From Clostridium sp. OF03-18AA (lineage in GTDB: Bacteria; Bacillota; Clostridia; Lachnospirales; Lachnospiraceae), in contig NZ_QUEP01000003.1 in NCBI RefSeq assembly GCF_003478035.1, forward strand, positions 1-64,000: a stretch of 64,000 nt of DNA, read 5' to 3'. The first letter of the stretch is position 1. Every line of letters starts with the position of its first letter. Position numbers and translations under genes: made by a program. Under the pieces are notes generated by a model. The model was not told the DNA's origin. It did no database searches and saw only the letters and a list, made by a program, of their open reading frames with translations. Below, in pieces: positions 14,913-23,022 of this stretch.

Positions 14913-16230
14913 GTTCATCCCTGCTTTCAAAAATCAGGCGCACCGTTGTTCCGCAGCCCGGAGCGCTTTCCATTTCCATTTTGCCGTGGTTCTGCTCGAT
15001 CAGCCGGTTTACGATCGCCAGACCGAGCCCGACGCCGTTAATGCTCTTCGTGTAGAACGGCTCTCTTGCACGTTTCAGTTCCTCTTCATTCATTCCTTTT
15101 CCGTTGTCGGAGACGCAGAATGTAGTCATACCTCCGTCGGAAGACACTGAGAGACGGATCTTCCCCGTGCCGTCCCGGCTGACCGCCCGCATGCTGTTCG
15201 TCAGAAGATTGTACAGCATCTGGCGCATTTCATTCTCATCGGCAAACACCTCACATGCCGCGCAGTCTGTCTCGAACGTGACATTCTGCTGTTCGCACTC
15301 CTTCGCGTAGATAGATGCCACCTCCCGCAGCACCGCATCCGCCGGAAAGACATGTCTGTGGTTTTCCTTCTTTACCGACAGCGTAAACAGGTCATTGATC
15401 AGCCCGGTCACCCGGTCGATCTCATGGAGCATGCTGTCGCAGAGAAGCTTTTCATTCTCCTTCACCGCCCGTCCGCCCAGGACCTGGATCCCGGAACGGA
15501 TCCCGGCCAGCGGATTCTTGATCTCGTGGGCCAGCGCCGATGACATCCGGCTCGTATACTCCATTTTTGTGTAGTTATCAAGGTTTTTCAGAAGATCCTC
15601 AAAAGTTCTCGCCAGCTGGCCGATCTCGTCCTTTCTCGCTGTCTCCGGGAAACTGTACTCCCGGAACCCGTCCTTGTTCTCATCGAGCTTTTTACACGCT
15701 GCGCCCATGCTGCGGATCGGTTTTGTGAGACTCCAGGCGAGGAACACGCTGACCTGGACGATAACCAGGAGACTGGCCACAGCGCCCACAATGACGTAAT
15801 TCTGTTCTTCTAGGATCGCGTTCTCGAATGACTTTTTATCCATCCAGTATTCCAGACGCCACCCCAGGGAATTTCCACTGTCCGCGTACAGGAGTTCCAT
15901 GTTCCCGTCCGGGATCTCCTCGTCACCCGTGATGACCGTACCGTCGGCAGCCATGATCCGCACCGCCGGATCATAATAGAAATTATACTTCTGCTGGATC
16001 TCATCCTCACTCAGTTTTCCCTGCAGATAGTAAATATCCGCCTCCATGCCGCGGATCGTGGTCCTCGCGTACTCTTTTCTGTCCTTAAGCTTTTCTGTAT
16101 ATCCATTATACACCGAAATAGCACAGAATGCACAGACCACCAGAATTCCCACCGTGACGAACGGCAGCATGATCTCATGCTCGATCCTGCAGAACCATGA
16201 TCGAAACAGTTGTTTTTTCTTTCCGCTCAT
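14890..16230 (-). CDS. NtrB-like membrane sensor histidine kinase
   Basis: The 446-residue product has membrane segments at about 19-42 and 145-168 enclosing a roughly 100-residue extracellular sensor region, then a HAMP-like linker (KPIRSMGAACKKL). The His box SSALAHEIKNPLAG places the phosphorylated His at 235; N, G1 (DNGKGM) and G2 (GVGLGLAIV) boxes follow. It should phosphorylate the downstream NtrC-type regulator. Its start overlaps the symporter stop by four bases and its end overlaps the regulator start, so all three are co-translated. The symporter-kinase-regulator order suggests sensing of the symporter substrate. Confidence 0.95.
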   Translation of the reverse strand: MSGKKKQLFRSWFCRIEHEIMLPFVTVGILVVCAFCAISVYNGYTEKLKDRKEYARTTIRGMEADIYYLQGKLSEDEIQQKYNFYYDPAVRIMAADGTVITGDEEIPDGNMELLYADSGNSLGWRLEYWMDKKSFENAILEEQNYVIVGAVASLLVIVQVSVFLAWSLTKPIRSMGAACKKLDENKDGFREYSFPETARKDEIGQLARTFEDLLKNLDNYTKMEYTSRMSSALAHEIKNPLAGIRSGIQVLGGRAVKENEKLLCDSMLHEIDRVTGLINDLFTLSVKKENHRHVFPADAVLREVASIYAKECEQQNVTFETDCAACEVFADENEMRQMLYNLLTNSMRAVSRDGTGKIRLSVSSDGGMTTFCVSDNGKGMNEEELKRAREPFYTKSINGVGLGLAIVNRLIEQNHGKMEMESAPGCGTTVRLIFESRDEHEKGTDR

Positions 16231-17642
16231 TCTTCTGCCCCTCTCTTCTTCTCAAACATCGGGATCACAACATAGACCGCCGCTGCGCACAGTGTTGCCG
16301 GAAATGCCCAGTATATCTGGAGATCCATTTTCCAGAACAAGACAGAGCAGATAAGTCCCGTAAAGAACGCTCCCACCGCCCCGGCTTTCGTTCTCCGTTT
16401 CCAGTACAGTCCACCGTAGATCAGAGGGGCAAGCGCCGCCGAGAATAATCCCCAGATGTCCGCTCCGAAGGACAGCATGTCCTCCGGCGGATTTACGGAT
16501 AAGATCAAAGCAGCCGTGCCACCTATGAAGATAAATACCCGCGCCAGGATGAGGATCTGTTCCTCCGACATCTTCTTTTTTGTGATCTGGGCAGCCACAT
16601 CGTAGGACAGCATGCAGCCGATCAGGTGAAGCTGGGAGTTCGCCGTTGAGACACAGGCGCCGATCACGCTGATCAGAAAGAAACCGCTGAACGGTGTGTT
16701 CATGAGATTGACCACTGCATAGATAAATACGTCATCCGCGGAGCAGTAATTTTTCAGCTGCGGAAAGAGGATCCGCAGTCCGAGACCGATCTGGGTCAGT
16801 GCAAAGTACAGCACGCACAGGAATATCAGTGCATGCAGGATCATATGCTTTGCGGTCTTTTTATCCTTCGCCGCCAGGATCCTGACCATATACTGGGGAT
16901 TCGACGCCAGTCCCATTCCCCAGCCGAAGAACATGGAGATATATACGAAGATTCCAATCTCCGCTGCCTGATTTTCAAAAACGCCCTTGCTCTTTATGAG
17001 TTCGTGCACAGTCTGATCCGTCAAAAACCAGTGTCCCGGAACATTTTTTACGATAACCAGATACAGAACCCCGATGCTCACAGAAAGCATAATCAGATTG
17101 AGGCAGTCCGACTTCGTGACGGAGTTAAAGCCGCCGAAGCTCGAATAGAGGATAAAAAGATAGACAAGAAAGACAGCTACCTTGTAATTGATATTCAGCA
17201 GGCTGGATACCGCGATGCCAAATCCCTTGATCTGGATCATCAGATAGAAAATATAGCCGCAGATCATAAAAATGGCCGATGCTGTCTGCAGAAATTTTGA
17301 ATCATGCTTTTTTCCAATCAGCTGTGGGATCGACAGGACATCATTCTCGTATAGCCGGTCCGTCATCAGATACAGGAGACCCGCGCCGATAAACCACGGG
17401 ATGACCGACGACGCGATGACAGAGAGTCCGCTGTGGTATACGTTTCCCGTAAATCCCAGAATCGTCGCCGCGGAGACCCAGGTTCCGACAAATGTGAAAA
17501 ACAGGCGTTTTTCGTCATTTTTTCTCTCACCGACGAAAAACTTGGAGAGAGAATCGCTTTCCGAAAAGGAGAGCTTTCCGATGACCAGGAACACAACGGA
17601 ATAGATCACAAAATAGATCAGCTGGATCAGTACCTGGTTCAT
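16227..17642 (-). CDS. sodium:solute symporter (SSS family)
   Basis: The 471-residue protein has about 13 hydrophobic segments and SSS-family signatures, including FVGERKNDEKRLFFTFVGTWVSAATILGF near the N terminus (a long conserved stretch at about 36-64) and FGGFNSVTKSD around 170. It would couple Na+ entry to uptake of a carboxylate, amino acid or similar solute. Its ATG overlaps the truA stop by four bases. The next gene, a sensor kinase, overlaps its stop in turn. Substrate is unknown; the kinase pair suggests that uptake and signalling are linked. Confidence 0.92.
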   Translation of the reverse strand: MNQVLIQLIYFVIYSVVFLVIGKLSFSESDSLSKFFVGERKNDEKRLFFTFVGTWVSAATILGFTGNVYHSGLSVIASSVIPWFIGAGLLYLMTDRLYENDVLSIPQLIGKKHDSKFLQTASAIFMICGYIFYLMIQIKGFGIAVSSLLNINYKVAVFLVYLFILYSSFGGFNSVTKSDCLNLIMLSVSIGVLYLVIVKNVPGHWFLTDQTVHELIKSKGVFENQAAEIGIFVYISMFFGWGMGLASNPQYMVRILAAKDKKTAKHMILHALIFLCVLYFALTQIGLGLRILFPQLKNYCSADDVFIYAVVNLMNTPFSGFFLISVIGACVSTANSQLHLIGCMLSYDVAAQITKKKMSEEQILILARVFIFIGGTAALILSVNPPEDMLSFGADIWGLFSAALAPLIYGGLYWKRRTKAGAVGAFFTGLICSVLFWKMDLQIYWAFPATLCAAAVYVVIPMFEKKRGAEE

Positions 17643-18673
17643 AGCGCCCTCCCCGTATATTCCGTTCCGTAGCTGCCGTCATCCAGCCTGCGGAGTCGGT
17701 AATATCCATAACTTTCCGTCTCCGACACCTCATATCCATCCGGAATCGTCACAAACACTTCCTTCGCCCCATTCCGGTATGCCTGATGCACCATGCGGCG
17801 GATCAGGCGGGGGAGTTCTTCGGGTTCGGAGAACCTGATCCGCACGCGGGAAACTCCGTCGGATTCCAAGCTGGTCTGGTCCAGAACAGCGTCCCAATGT
17901 TCATTTCTCCCAATGATCTCCTTTGGGATCTCCCTCTCATACTCGATTCCCACAAGTGTCAGCCCCTTCGCCGGAGCAGTCTGTCCCGCCTCTTTGCGGT
18001 TTCTTGCCTCCAGTACCTCTTTCACATGTTCCGGCTCCCACTCACCGGTTCCGACTTTTAACAGGGTTCCCGCGATGATCCGCACCATGTTGTAGAGGAA
18101 TCCGCTGCCGCAAAGGCGAATCGTTACGATGTCCTCATCATTCTTTTTCACCTCGGCCCCGTAGATCGTCCGGACCGTCTCCTCCGCCTGGTGGTTTGCG
18201 GCGCAGAAGCTGATGAAATCATGTTCCCCGATGAGATATTTTGCCGCCTCATTCATCTTTTCCACGTTTAACGGGTAATAGCAGAAATGGGCGTAAAGGC
18301 GTCTTGTCGGGATCTCGATCTTACAGTTTAAGATCTGATACTCGTAGGTCTTTACGCAGTTCTGCTTTCTCGGATGCCAGTCCAGGGGAACTTCCTCGGA
18401 TTCCACCACACGGATGTCCTCCGGGAGTCCGCGGTTTACCGCGTAACAGAATTTATCTCCCGGGATCCGGCTCTCCGTGTCAAAAACCGCCACATTTCCG
18501 CGCGCATGGACACCGGAGTCCGTCCGGCTTGCCCCAATGACGCAGACAGGCTCTTTCAGAAGATCCGAAAGAGCCTTATTTAACATCTCCTCTATGGTAA
18601 CGCCGTTGGGCTGGAGCTGCCAGCCCTTGTATGCGGTGCCGTCATAGGCTACCGTCAGTTTGATTCGTCTCAT
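17639..18673 (-). CDS. truA: tRNA pseudouridine(38-40) synthase with C-terminal extension
   Basis: The N-terminal 246 residues are a full TruA: KLTVAYDGTAYKGWQLQP at the start, catalytic Asp52 in GASRTDSGVHARG, and GFLYNMVRIIAGTLLKVG. It makes pseudouridine at positions 38-40 of tRNA anticodon stems. About 95 further residues (250-344) follow that are not in ordinary TruA (usually 245-270): they include RIRFSEPEELPRLIRRMV and AKEVFVTIPDGYEVSETESY. I do not recognise this domain. No strong ribosome binding site is close to the start; a GAGGG lies about 14 bases upstream. The stop overlaps the symporter start. Confidence 0.95.
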   Translation of the reverse strand: MRRIKLTVAYDGTAYKGWQLQPNGVTIEEMLNKALSDLLKEPVCVIGASRTDSGVHARGNVAVFDTESRIPGDKFCYAVNRGLPEDIRVVESEEVPLDWHPRKQNCVKTYEYQILNCKIEIPTRRLYAHFCYYPLNVEKMNEAAKYLIGEHDFISFCAANHQAEETVRTIYGAEVKKNDEDIVTIRLCGSGFLYNMVRIIAGTLLKVGTGEWEPEHVKEVLEARNRKEAGQTAPAKGLTLVGIEYEREIPKEIIGRNEHWDAVLDQTSLESDGVSRVRIRFSEPEELPRLIRRMVHQAYRNGAKEVFVTIPDGYEVSETESYGYYRLRRLDDGSYGTEYTGRAL

Positions 18674-18866
18674 AGCTTTATTGTTTTCCCTCTGCTACCC
18701 GGGGATTACCGGGCAAATTTACTTTTATACAGATCCAGCAGCTATTTTGCAGCTTCACAGCTGCAAATTATCTTCTGCCATTTCCAGCCCAATCCAGTTC
18801 TGCCCGGTTTTCCGGATAGAATCAGATATCAAATTACTTTTTCCCGGCTGAAATCGTTCATTTCTT

Positions 18867-18999
18867 GTAACTATTCAGTACCTTCATAGTTACGTGCAAA
18901 AATCCATTCCAGATCAGCTTCGCTGATGGGATTTTTGCCTTCCAGCCTATATTTCCTTACGGTCAGCGCAGCAAGTGCGCAGACCTACTGAACAGTTAC
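18867..18999. repeat. dispersed structured repeat R1, copy 1
   Basis: Positions 18871-18986 match 46531-46646 at 100 of 116 bases with no gaps. Three hairpins are visible: AACTAT/ATAGTT at 18869-18891; CAAAAATCC/GGATTTTTG enclosing ATCAGC/GCTGAT at 18897-18937; and GGTC-A-GCGCA/TGCGC-A-GACC at 18961-18985. In this copy the ends also form 14-base inverted repeats (GTAACTATTCAGTA at 18867 and TACTGAACAGTTAC at 18986, one mismatch). It fills the space between the ecfT stop and the truA region. Confidence 0.8.
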
Positions 19000-19006
19000 C
19001 ATTTCT

Positions 19007-19807
19007 TTACAAAACGACCTTAAGCAAAATTGCAACCACAAAATACACCAGATACGCCCCATAAACCATGTGGTCCCTCTTCGCGTACTTAAGCGGTTTC
19101 ATCTTCGTTCTTCCCTCGCCGCCGCGGTAGCATCTCGCCTCCATGGCCATCGCGAGATCCGTGGCACGGCGGAATGCGGATACGAAAAGCGGTACAAGAA
19201 GCGGTACCATGGATTTCGCCTTCTGGATCAGATTCCCGCTCTCGAAGTCAGCACCTCTCGCCATCTGCGCTTTCATGATCTTATCCGTTTCCTCAATTAA
19301 GATCGGGATAAACCGGAGTGCGATAGACATCATCATGGACACCTCGTGAACCGGAACGCCGACCTTCTTTAAGAAGCCCAAGCTCTTTTCCAGACCGTCT
19401 GTCAGCTGGTTCGGCGTCGTTGTGAGTGTCAGGATCGTGGATCCCATAACGAGATAAACAAGACGGATCGCCATAAATGCCGCAAACCGGAGACCTTCCC
19501 AGGTCATCTGCAGGAAACCGATCTTAAAGATCGGGGTACCCGGCGTCAGGAACAGGTTAAAGCTGACGCTGAGGAGAAGCAGGAACACGATGGATTTTAA
19601 GCCGCGCACCATGAATTTTACCGGGACATTGGAGAGCTTGATGGCAGTGATCAGAAAGATCGTCGCCGCAAGGTATGCCCAAATGTTGTCCGCGATAAAT
19701 AAGGTTACAATGTATACAAGAGTTCCAAATAATTTTGTTCTTGGATCCAGCCTGTGAAGCAGGGAATCAACCGGGTAGTACTGTCCAAGTGTGATATCTC
19801 TTAACAT
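19007..19807 (-). CDS. ecfT: ECF transporter transmembrane component EcfT
   Basis: The 266-residue membrane protein has five to six hydrophobic segments, [15 protein letters not shown] near residue 14 and the coupling-helix motif [11 protein letters not shown] followed by ALAMEAR-like [18 protein letters not shown]. EcfT joins the two ATPases to exchangeable substrate-binding S components for vitamin or cofactor uptake. Its start overlaps the ecfA2 stop by seven bases. No S component is encoded in the window, as expected for a group II ECF module that serves several S proteins. Confidence 0.96.
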   Translation of the reverse strand: MLRDITLGQYYPVDSLLHRLDPRTKLFGTLVYIVTLFIADNIWAYLAATIFLITAIKLSNVPVKFMVRGLKSIVFLLLLSVSFNLFLTPGTPIFKIGFLQMTWEGLRFAAFMAIRLVYLVMGSTILTLTTTPNQLTDGLEKSLGFLKKVGVPVHEVSMMMSIALRFIPILIEETDKIMKAQMARGADFESGNLIQKAKSMVPLLVPLFVSAFRRATDLAMAMEARCYRGGEGRTKMKPLKYAKRDHMVYGAYLVYFVVAILLKVVL

Positions 19808-20793
19808 GTCTTTTCCTCCCCGGCTGTCTTTTCTGTGATGTCCGCATTCCCAGAGGCTGTTCCGGCGGCGTTCCCATGACCTGCATTCTCGGAATCTGCT
19901 CCAGCTGTGCTTACCTGAGCTGCATTTCCGGAACTTTTTCCATTCTTTTCGCGCCAGATCTTAAGGATCGCATTCTTCGCCTCTTCCACCGTCGTGATAT
20001 CCGGATCCAGCGGGATCCCCTTGTCGATCAGCTTGTGCACCACATAGGTGATCTGCGGTGCCGCAAGGCCAATGGCTTCCAGCTCTTTATAGTGGCGGAA
20101 TACTTCCTTCGGGGTTCCGTCGAAGACCTTCTCGCCGTGGTTCATGACTACAAGACGTGACACATATCGCGCCACATCCTCCATGCTGTGGGAGACGAGA
20201 ATGATCGTCAGCCCCTGCTCGTTATGGAGCTTTTGTACGAGTCCTAAAATGTCGTCGCGGCCTTTCGGGTCGAGGCCGGCTGTCGGCTCATCTAAGATCA
20301 GGACCTCCGGCTTCATTGCGAGAACACCCGCGATAGCCACTCGACGCTTCTGTCCGCCGGAGAGGTCGAAGGGGGACTGCTTATAAAAGCTCTCATCGAG
20401 TCCCACCATGTCAAGCGCCTCTTTCGCGCGCTTCTCGATCTCCTCCTTCGGGAGTCCCAAATTCTTCGGTCCAAAGCAGACATCTGAGAATACATCCACC
20501 TCAAACAGCTGATGCTCCGGATACTGGAAAACAAGCCCCACATGGCTGCGGAGCTCTTTCATGGAATATCCCTCTTTATAAATACTCTCTCCGTTATAAA
20601 GGATATCTCCACTCGTTGCCTTTAAAAGTCCGTTTAAATGCTGGGTCAGGGTTGATTTTCCGGATCCGGTATGACCGATGAGGCCGATAAACTCGCCATC
20701 ATGGATCGTAAGATTTACATCCTTTAAGGCATACTGCTCAAATATCGTTCCCTGCCCGTATATATGATTCAAGTGTTTAATTTCGATTGCCAT
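19801..20793 (-). CDS. ecfA2: ECF transporter ATPase EcfA2
   Basis: The 330-residue product is an ABC ATPase with Walker [10 protein letters not shown] at about 40-48, Q-loop, signature LSGGQKRR, Walker [17 protein letters not shown] and H-loop ILVSHSMED. It pairs with EcfA1 to drive EcfT. The family is near 285 residues; here about 40 extra C-terminal residues rich in Ala, Gly, Asn and Thr ([20 protein letters not shown]) make an unstructured tail. ATG at 20793 is preceded by GGTGGAAATATGG-type sequence. It lies 18 bases after ecfA1. Confidence 0.95.
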   Translation of the reverse strand: MAIEIKHLNHIYGQGTIFEQYALKDVNLTIHDGEFIGLIGHTGSGKSTLTQHLNGLLKATSGDILYNGESIYKEGYSMKELRSHVGLVFQYPEHQLFEVDVFSDVCFGPKNLGLPKEEIEKRAKEALDMVGLDESFYKQSPFDLSGGQKRRVAIAGVLAMKPEVLILDEPTAGLDPKGRDDILGLVQKLHNEQGLTIILVSHSMEDVARYVSRLVVMNHGEKVFDGTPKEVFRHYKELEAIGLAAPQITYVVHKLIDKGIPLDPDITTVEEAKNAILKIWREKNGKSSGNAAQVSTAGADSENAGHGNAAGTASGNADITEKTAGEEKTC

Positions 20794-20811
20794 ATTTCCA
20801 CCATTTCTCCA

Positions 20812-21666
20812 CTATTTTAAGAGCGGAACAAGTTCGTCCACAAGCTCGTCGATGGAAAGAATTCCATAAGGAAGATCCATTCCGGCTTCCTTTAATTCAT
20901 CTGCCAGTTCCGTTACCTGCGGCACATCGAGGCTGTATTTTTTCAGTTCCTTGACTCTGGAAAAGACCTCTTTCGGGGTTCCGTCCATCACGACATGTCC
21001 ACCGTCGATAACGACTACGCGGTCCGCGTCGATGACCTCTTCCATATAGTGGGTGATCAGAACTACCGTGATCCCTTCCTGACGGTTCAGTTCATGAACC
21101 GTTTTAATGACCTCACGGCGTCCGTTCGGGTCTAACATCGCTGTCGGCTCATCCAGAACGATACACCGGGGCTTCATCGCCATAACGCCAGCGATAGCCA
21201 CGCGCTGTTTCTGTCCACCGGAAAGCTTATTCGGAGACTGAAGTCTGTAGGCCGTCATGCCGACCGCCTCAAGGCTCTTGTCGACCCGCGCCCAGATCTC
21301 CTCCGTCGGAACTCCCATATTCTCCGGGCCGAATCCGACGTCCTCTTCCACCACGTTTCCGATGATCTGGTTGTCCGGGTTCTGGAATACCATTCCCGCC
21401 GTCTTTCGTACATCCCAGAGATGCTCCTCGTCGTCCGTCCTCATTTTAGAAATATAGACTGTTCCATCCGTTGGAAGCAGGATTCCGTTCATCAGCTTCG
21501 CGAAGGTGGATTTTCCGGATCCGTTATGTCCCAGAATCGCTACAAAATCGCCTTCCTTGATATCCAGAGAGACGCCTTTTAACGCATGGCTGACCTCATC
21601 CTTGTCTTCCTCTTCATCGTGCCTGATATAGTCAAAGATCAGGTTCACTGCTTTAATGATTCCCAT
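20812..21666 (-). CDS. ecfA1: ECF transporter ATPase EcfA1
   Basis: From ATG 21666, with AAAGGA upstream, the product is 284 residues; the open frame to 21720 is untranslated leader. Motifs are Walker A GHNGSGKST, signature LSGGQKQR, Walker B CIVLDEPTAMLDPNGR and H-loop VLITHYMEE. An acidic insertion (RHDEEEDKDE) sits after the first strand. It is the first gene of ecfA1-ecfA2-ecfT under a strong sigma-A promoter. In most Firmicutes rplQ lies just upstream; here cell-wall protein genes take that place. Confidence 0.96.
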   Translation of the reverse strand: MGIIKAVNLIFDYIRHDEEEDKDEVSHALKGVSLDIKEGDFVAILGHNGSGKSTFAKLMNGILLPTDGTVYISKMRTDDEEHLWDVRKTAGMVFQNPDNQIIGNVVEEDVGFGPENMGVPTEEIWARVDKSLEAVGMTAYRLQSPNKLSGGQKQRVAIAGVMAMKPRCIVLDEPTAMLDPNGRREVIKTVHELNRQEGITVVLITHYMEEVIDADRVVVIDGGHVVMDGTPKEVFSRVKELKKYSLDVPQVTELADELKEAGMDLPYGILSIDELVDELVPLLK

Positions 21667-21757
21667 AGAAATCCTTTCTCGTTTTTCATAAACTTCAAGT
21701 GACTGCGGCGCCGCATACACCTTCAGGCTGCCGCGACAAATGTTTACACGTTTCTAA

Positions 21758-21786
21758 ATTTTAGTTGATATCTCATAGTAAGTCAA
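21758..21786 (-). promoter_or_regulatory. sigma-A promoter of ecfA1-ecfA2-ecfT
   Basis: TTGACT (21781-21786), 17 bases and TAAAAT (21758-21763) on the minus strand, about 90 bases before the ecfA1 start. Confidence 0.8.
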
Positions 21787-21832
21787 GTGTTTTCGCATGG
21801 TTCCAGGAGCTTACCTCTTCAGATATGTGAAA

Positions 21833-21868
21833 ACGGCATGCCACAGGATTTCTCCCATGACATGCCGT
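21833..21868 (-). terminator. terminator after the cell-wall-binding gene pair
   Basis: ACGGCATG and CATGCCGT form a stem followed on the minus strand by TTTTC; it lies 14 bases after the stop of the 21882-22934 gene. Confidence 0.6.
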
Positions 21869-21881
21869 CCATCATTCCTTT

Positions 21882-22934
21882 CTAACTTACCCAGAGCCCC
21901 GATGCATCCAACGTATATCCGTCGATCACAGTGGACGCTGCCATCGCTCCGTTCGCGTTCAGGTAATACCACTGTCCCGGTGCTGTCTGGCGCCAGCCGA
22001 TAGCCATCGCGCCGTCGGCATCCATGTAGTACCAGACACCGCCGATCTGCTTCCAGCCGGTCACCATCTTTCCGTCACTTCCGAGGTAATACCACTTATT
22101 ATTGACCAGTCTCCATCCCGTCGCCATGTATCCGTTCTCGTCGAAATAATACCAAGTTCCGAGGATCCGGTACCACTGGGAGGTCACGATCTGGCCATTC
22201 TCGTCCACATACTTCTTTCCGTCCGCGTAATTCTTCCAGCTGCCCTCCGTGTCACCCAGGTCATCCAGGTAGCGGTCGGAGGAGACGATATACTCGCTGC
22301 TCTTGCGGTACTTCGCATCGTTCGTTGTCTTTCCCACCGCGCGGATCTCGTAATAGTAGTTTCCCTCTCTTCCCATATACTCGGAGAGGTCCTTGCTGGT
22401 TCCCGTCGCATCGATGGTCCGGAGATAATAGTCATCCCGGTACAGGCGGATCTGATATCCCGTCGCATAATCGACTTTCTTCCATACCGCTTTCATATGG
22501 TTCGAAGCGCTCCAGCCGGCTTCATCCGGGGACTCCAGCCATACCACCGGGTAGTAAGTGACTGTGACCTTCAAGTCATCATCCACTTTCACTGCCTTAC
22601 TCAACGTCGCACCGGAGATCTGGCAGGACTTTGAACCGTAGCTGGAGGAGAACTCTCTTCCGCTGGAGGAAAGAATCAGCGTTGCCGTCACTTTCGTTCC
22701 AGGATTCCATTTTTCTACATCCTTGCTCCACTCCACGGATGTGATCTCGATCCCGTAGCTGCTGCAGCTGATCTCCGGCTCCTCGATCACGCCGGGATCT
22801 TCATACTTGTCTTTAAAGGTGATCCTTATAGAATTCACCGTCGGCGCAGCCAGTGCAGGAAGAACCATCCATATCGTCATCACGATCAGAATTCCTGCTG
22901 CCGCAAGCCATTTTCCAAAAGTTTTCTGTCTCAT
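21882..22934 (-). CDS. secreted cell-wall-binding-repeat protein, paralogue 1
   Basis: From ATG 22934 (AAAGGAG upstream) the product is 350 residues. A signal peptide (1-29, cut near PALAA) is followed by an unrecognised N-terminal domain (about 30-125) rich in Ser and Val, an Fn3-like domain (about 130-225, ending YYEIRAVG), and five to six choline-binding-type repeats of about 20 residues (WYYFDENGYMATGWR, WYYLGSDGKMVTGWK and so on). Such repeats hold proteins on teichoic acid or other wall polymers. The layout matches that of the protein encoded just upstream, so the two are tandem paralogues. No catalytic domain is visible. Confidence 0.88.
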   Translation of the reverse strand: MRQKTFGKWLAAAGILIVMTIWMVLPALAAPTVNSIRITFKDKYEDPGVIEEPEISCSSYGIEITSVEWSKDVEKWNPGTKVTATLILSSSGREFSSSYGSKSCQISGATLSKAVKVDDDLKVTVTYYPVVWLESPDEAGWSASNHMKAVWKKVDYATGYQIRLYRDDYYLRTIDATGTSKDLSEYMGREGNYYYEIRAVGKTTNDAKYRKSSEYIVSSDRYLDDLGDTEGSWKNYADGKKYVDENGQIVTSQWYRILGTWYYFDENGYMATGWRLVNNKWYYLGSDGKMVTGWKQIGGVWYYMDADGAMAIGWRQTAPGQWYYLNANGAMAASTVIDGYTLDASGLWVS

Positions 22935-23022
22935 AAGGTGCTCCTTTCCTGTATTTTCAGTCTGCTGGAAAATATTCCGACGATTTTCACCGCATAACCG
23001 CATGCCCTGCAGGTTCAGATCT

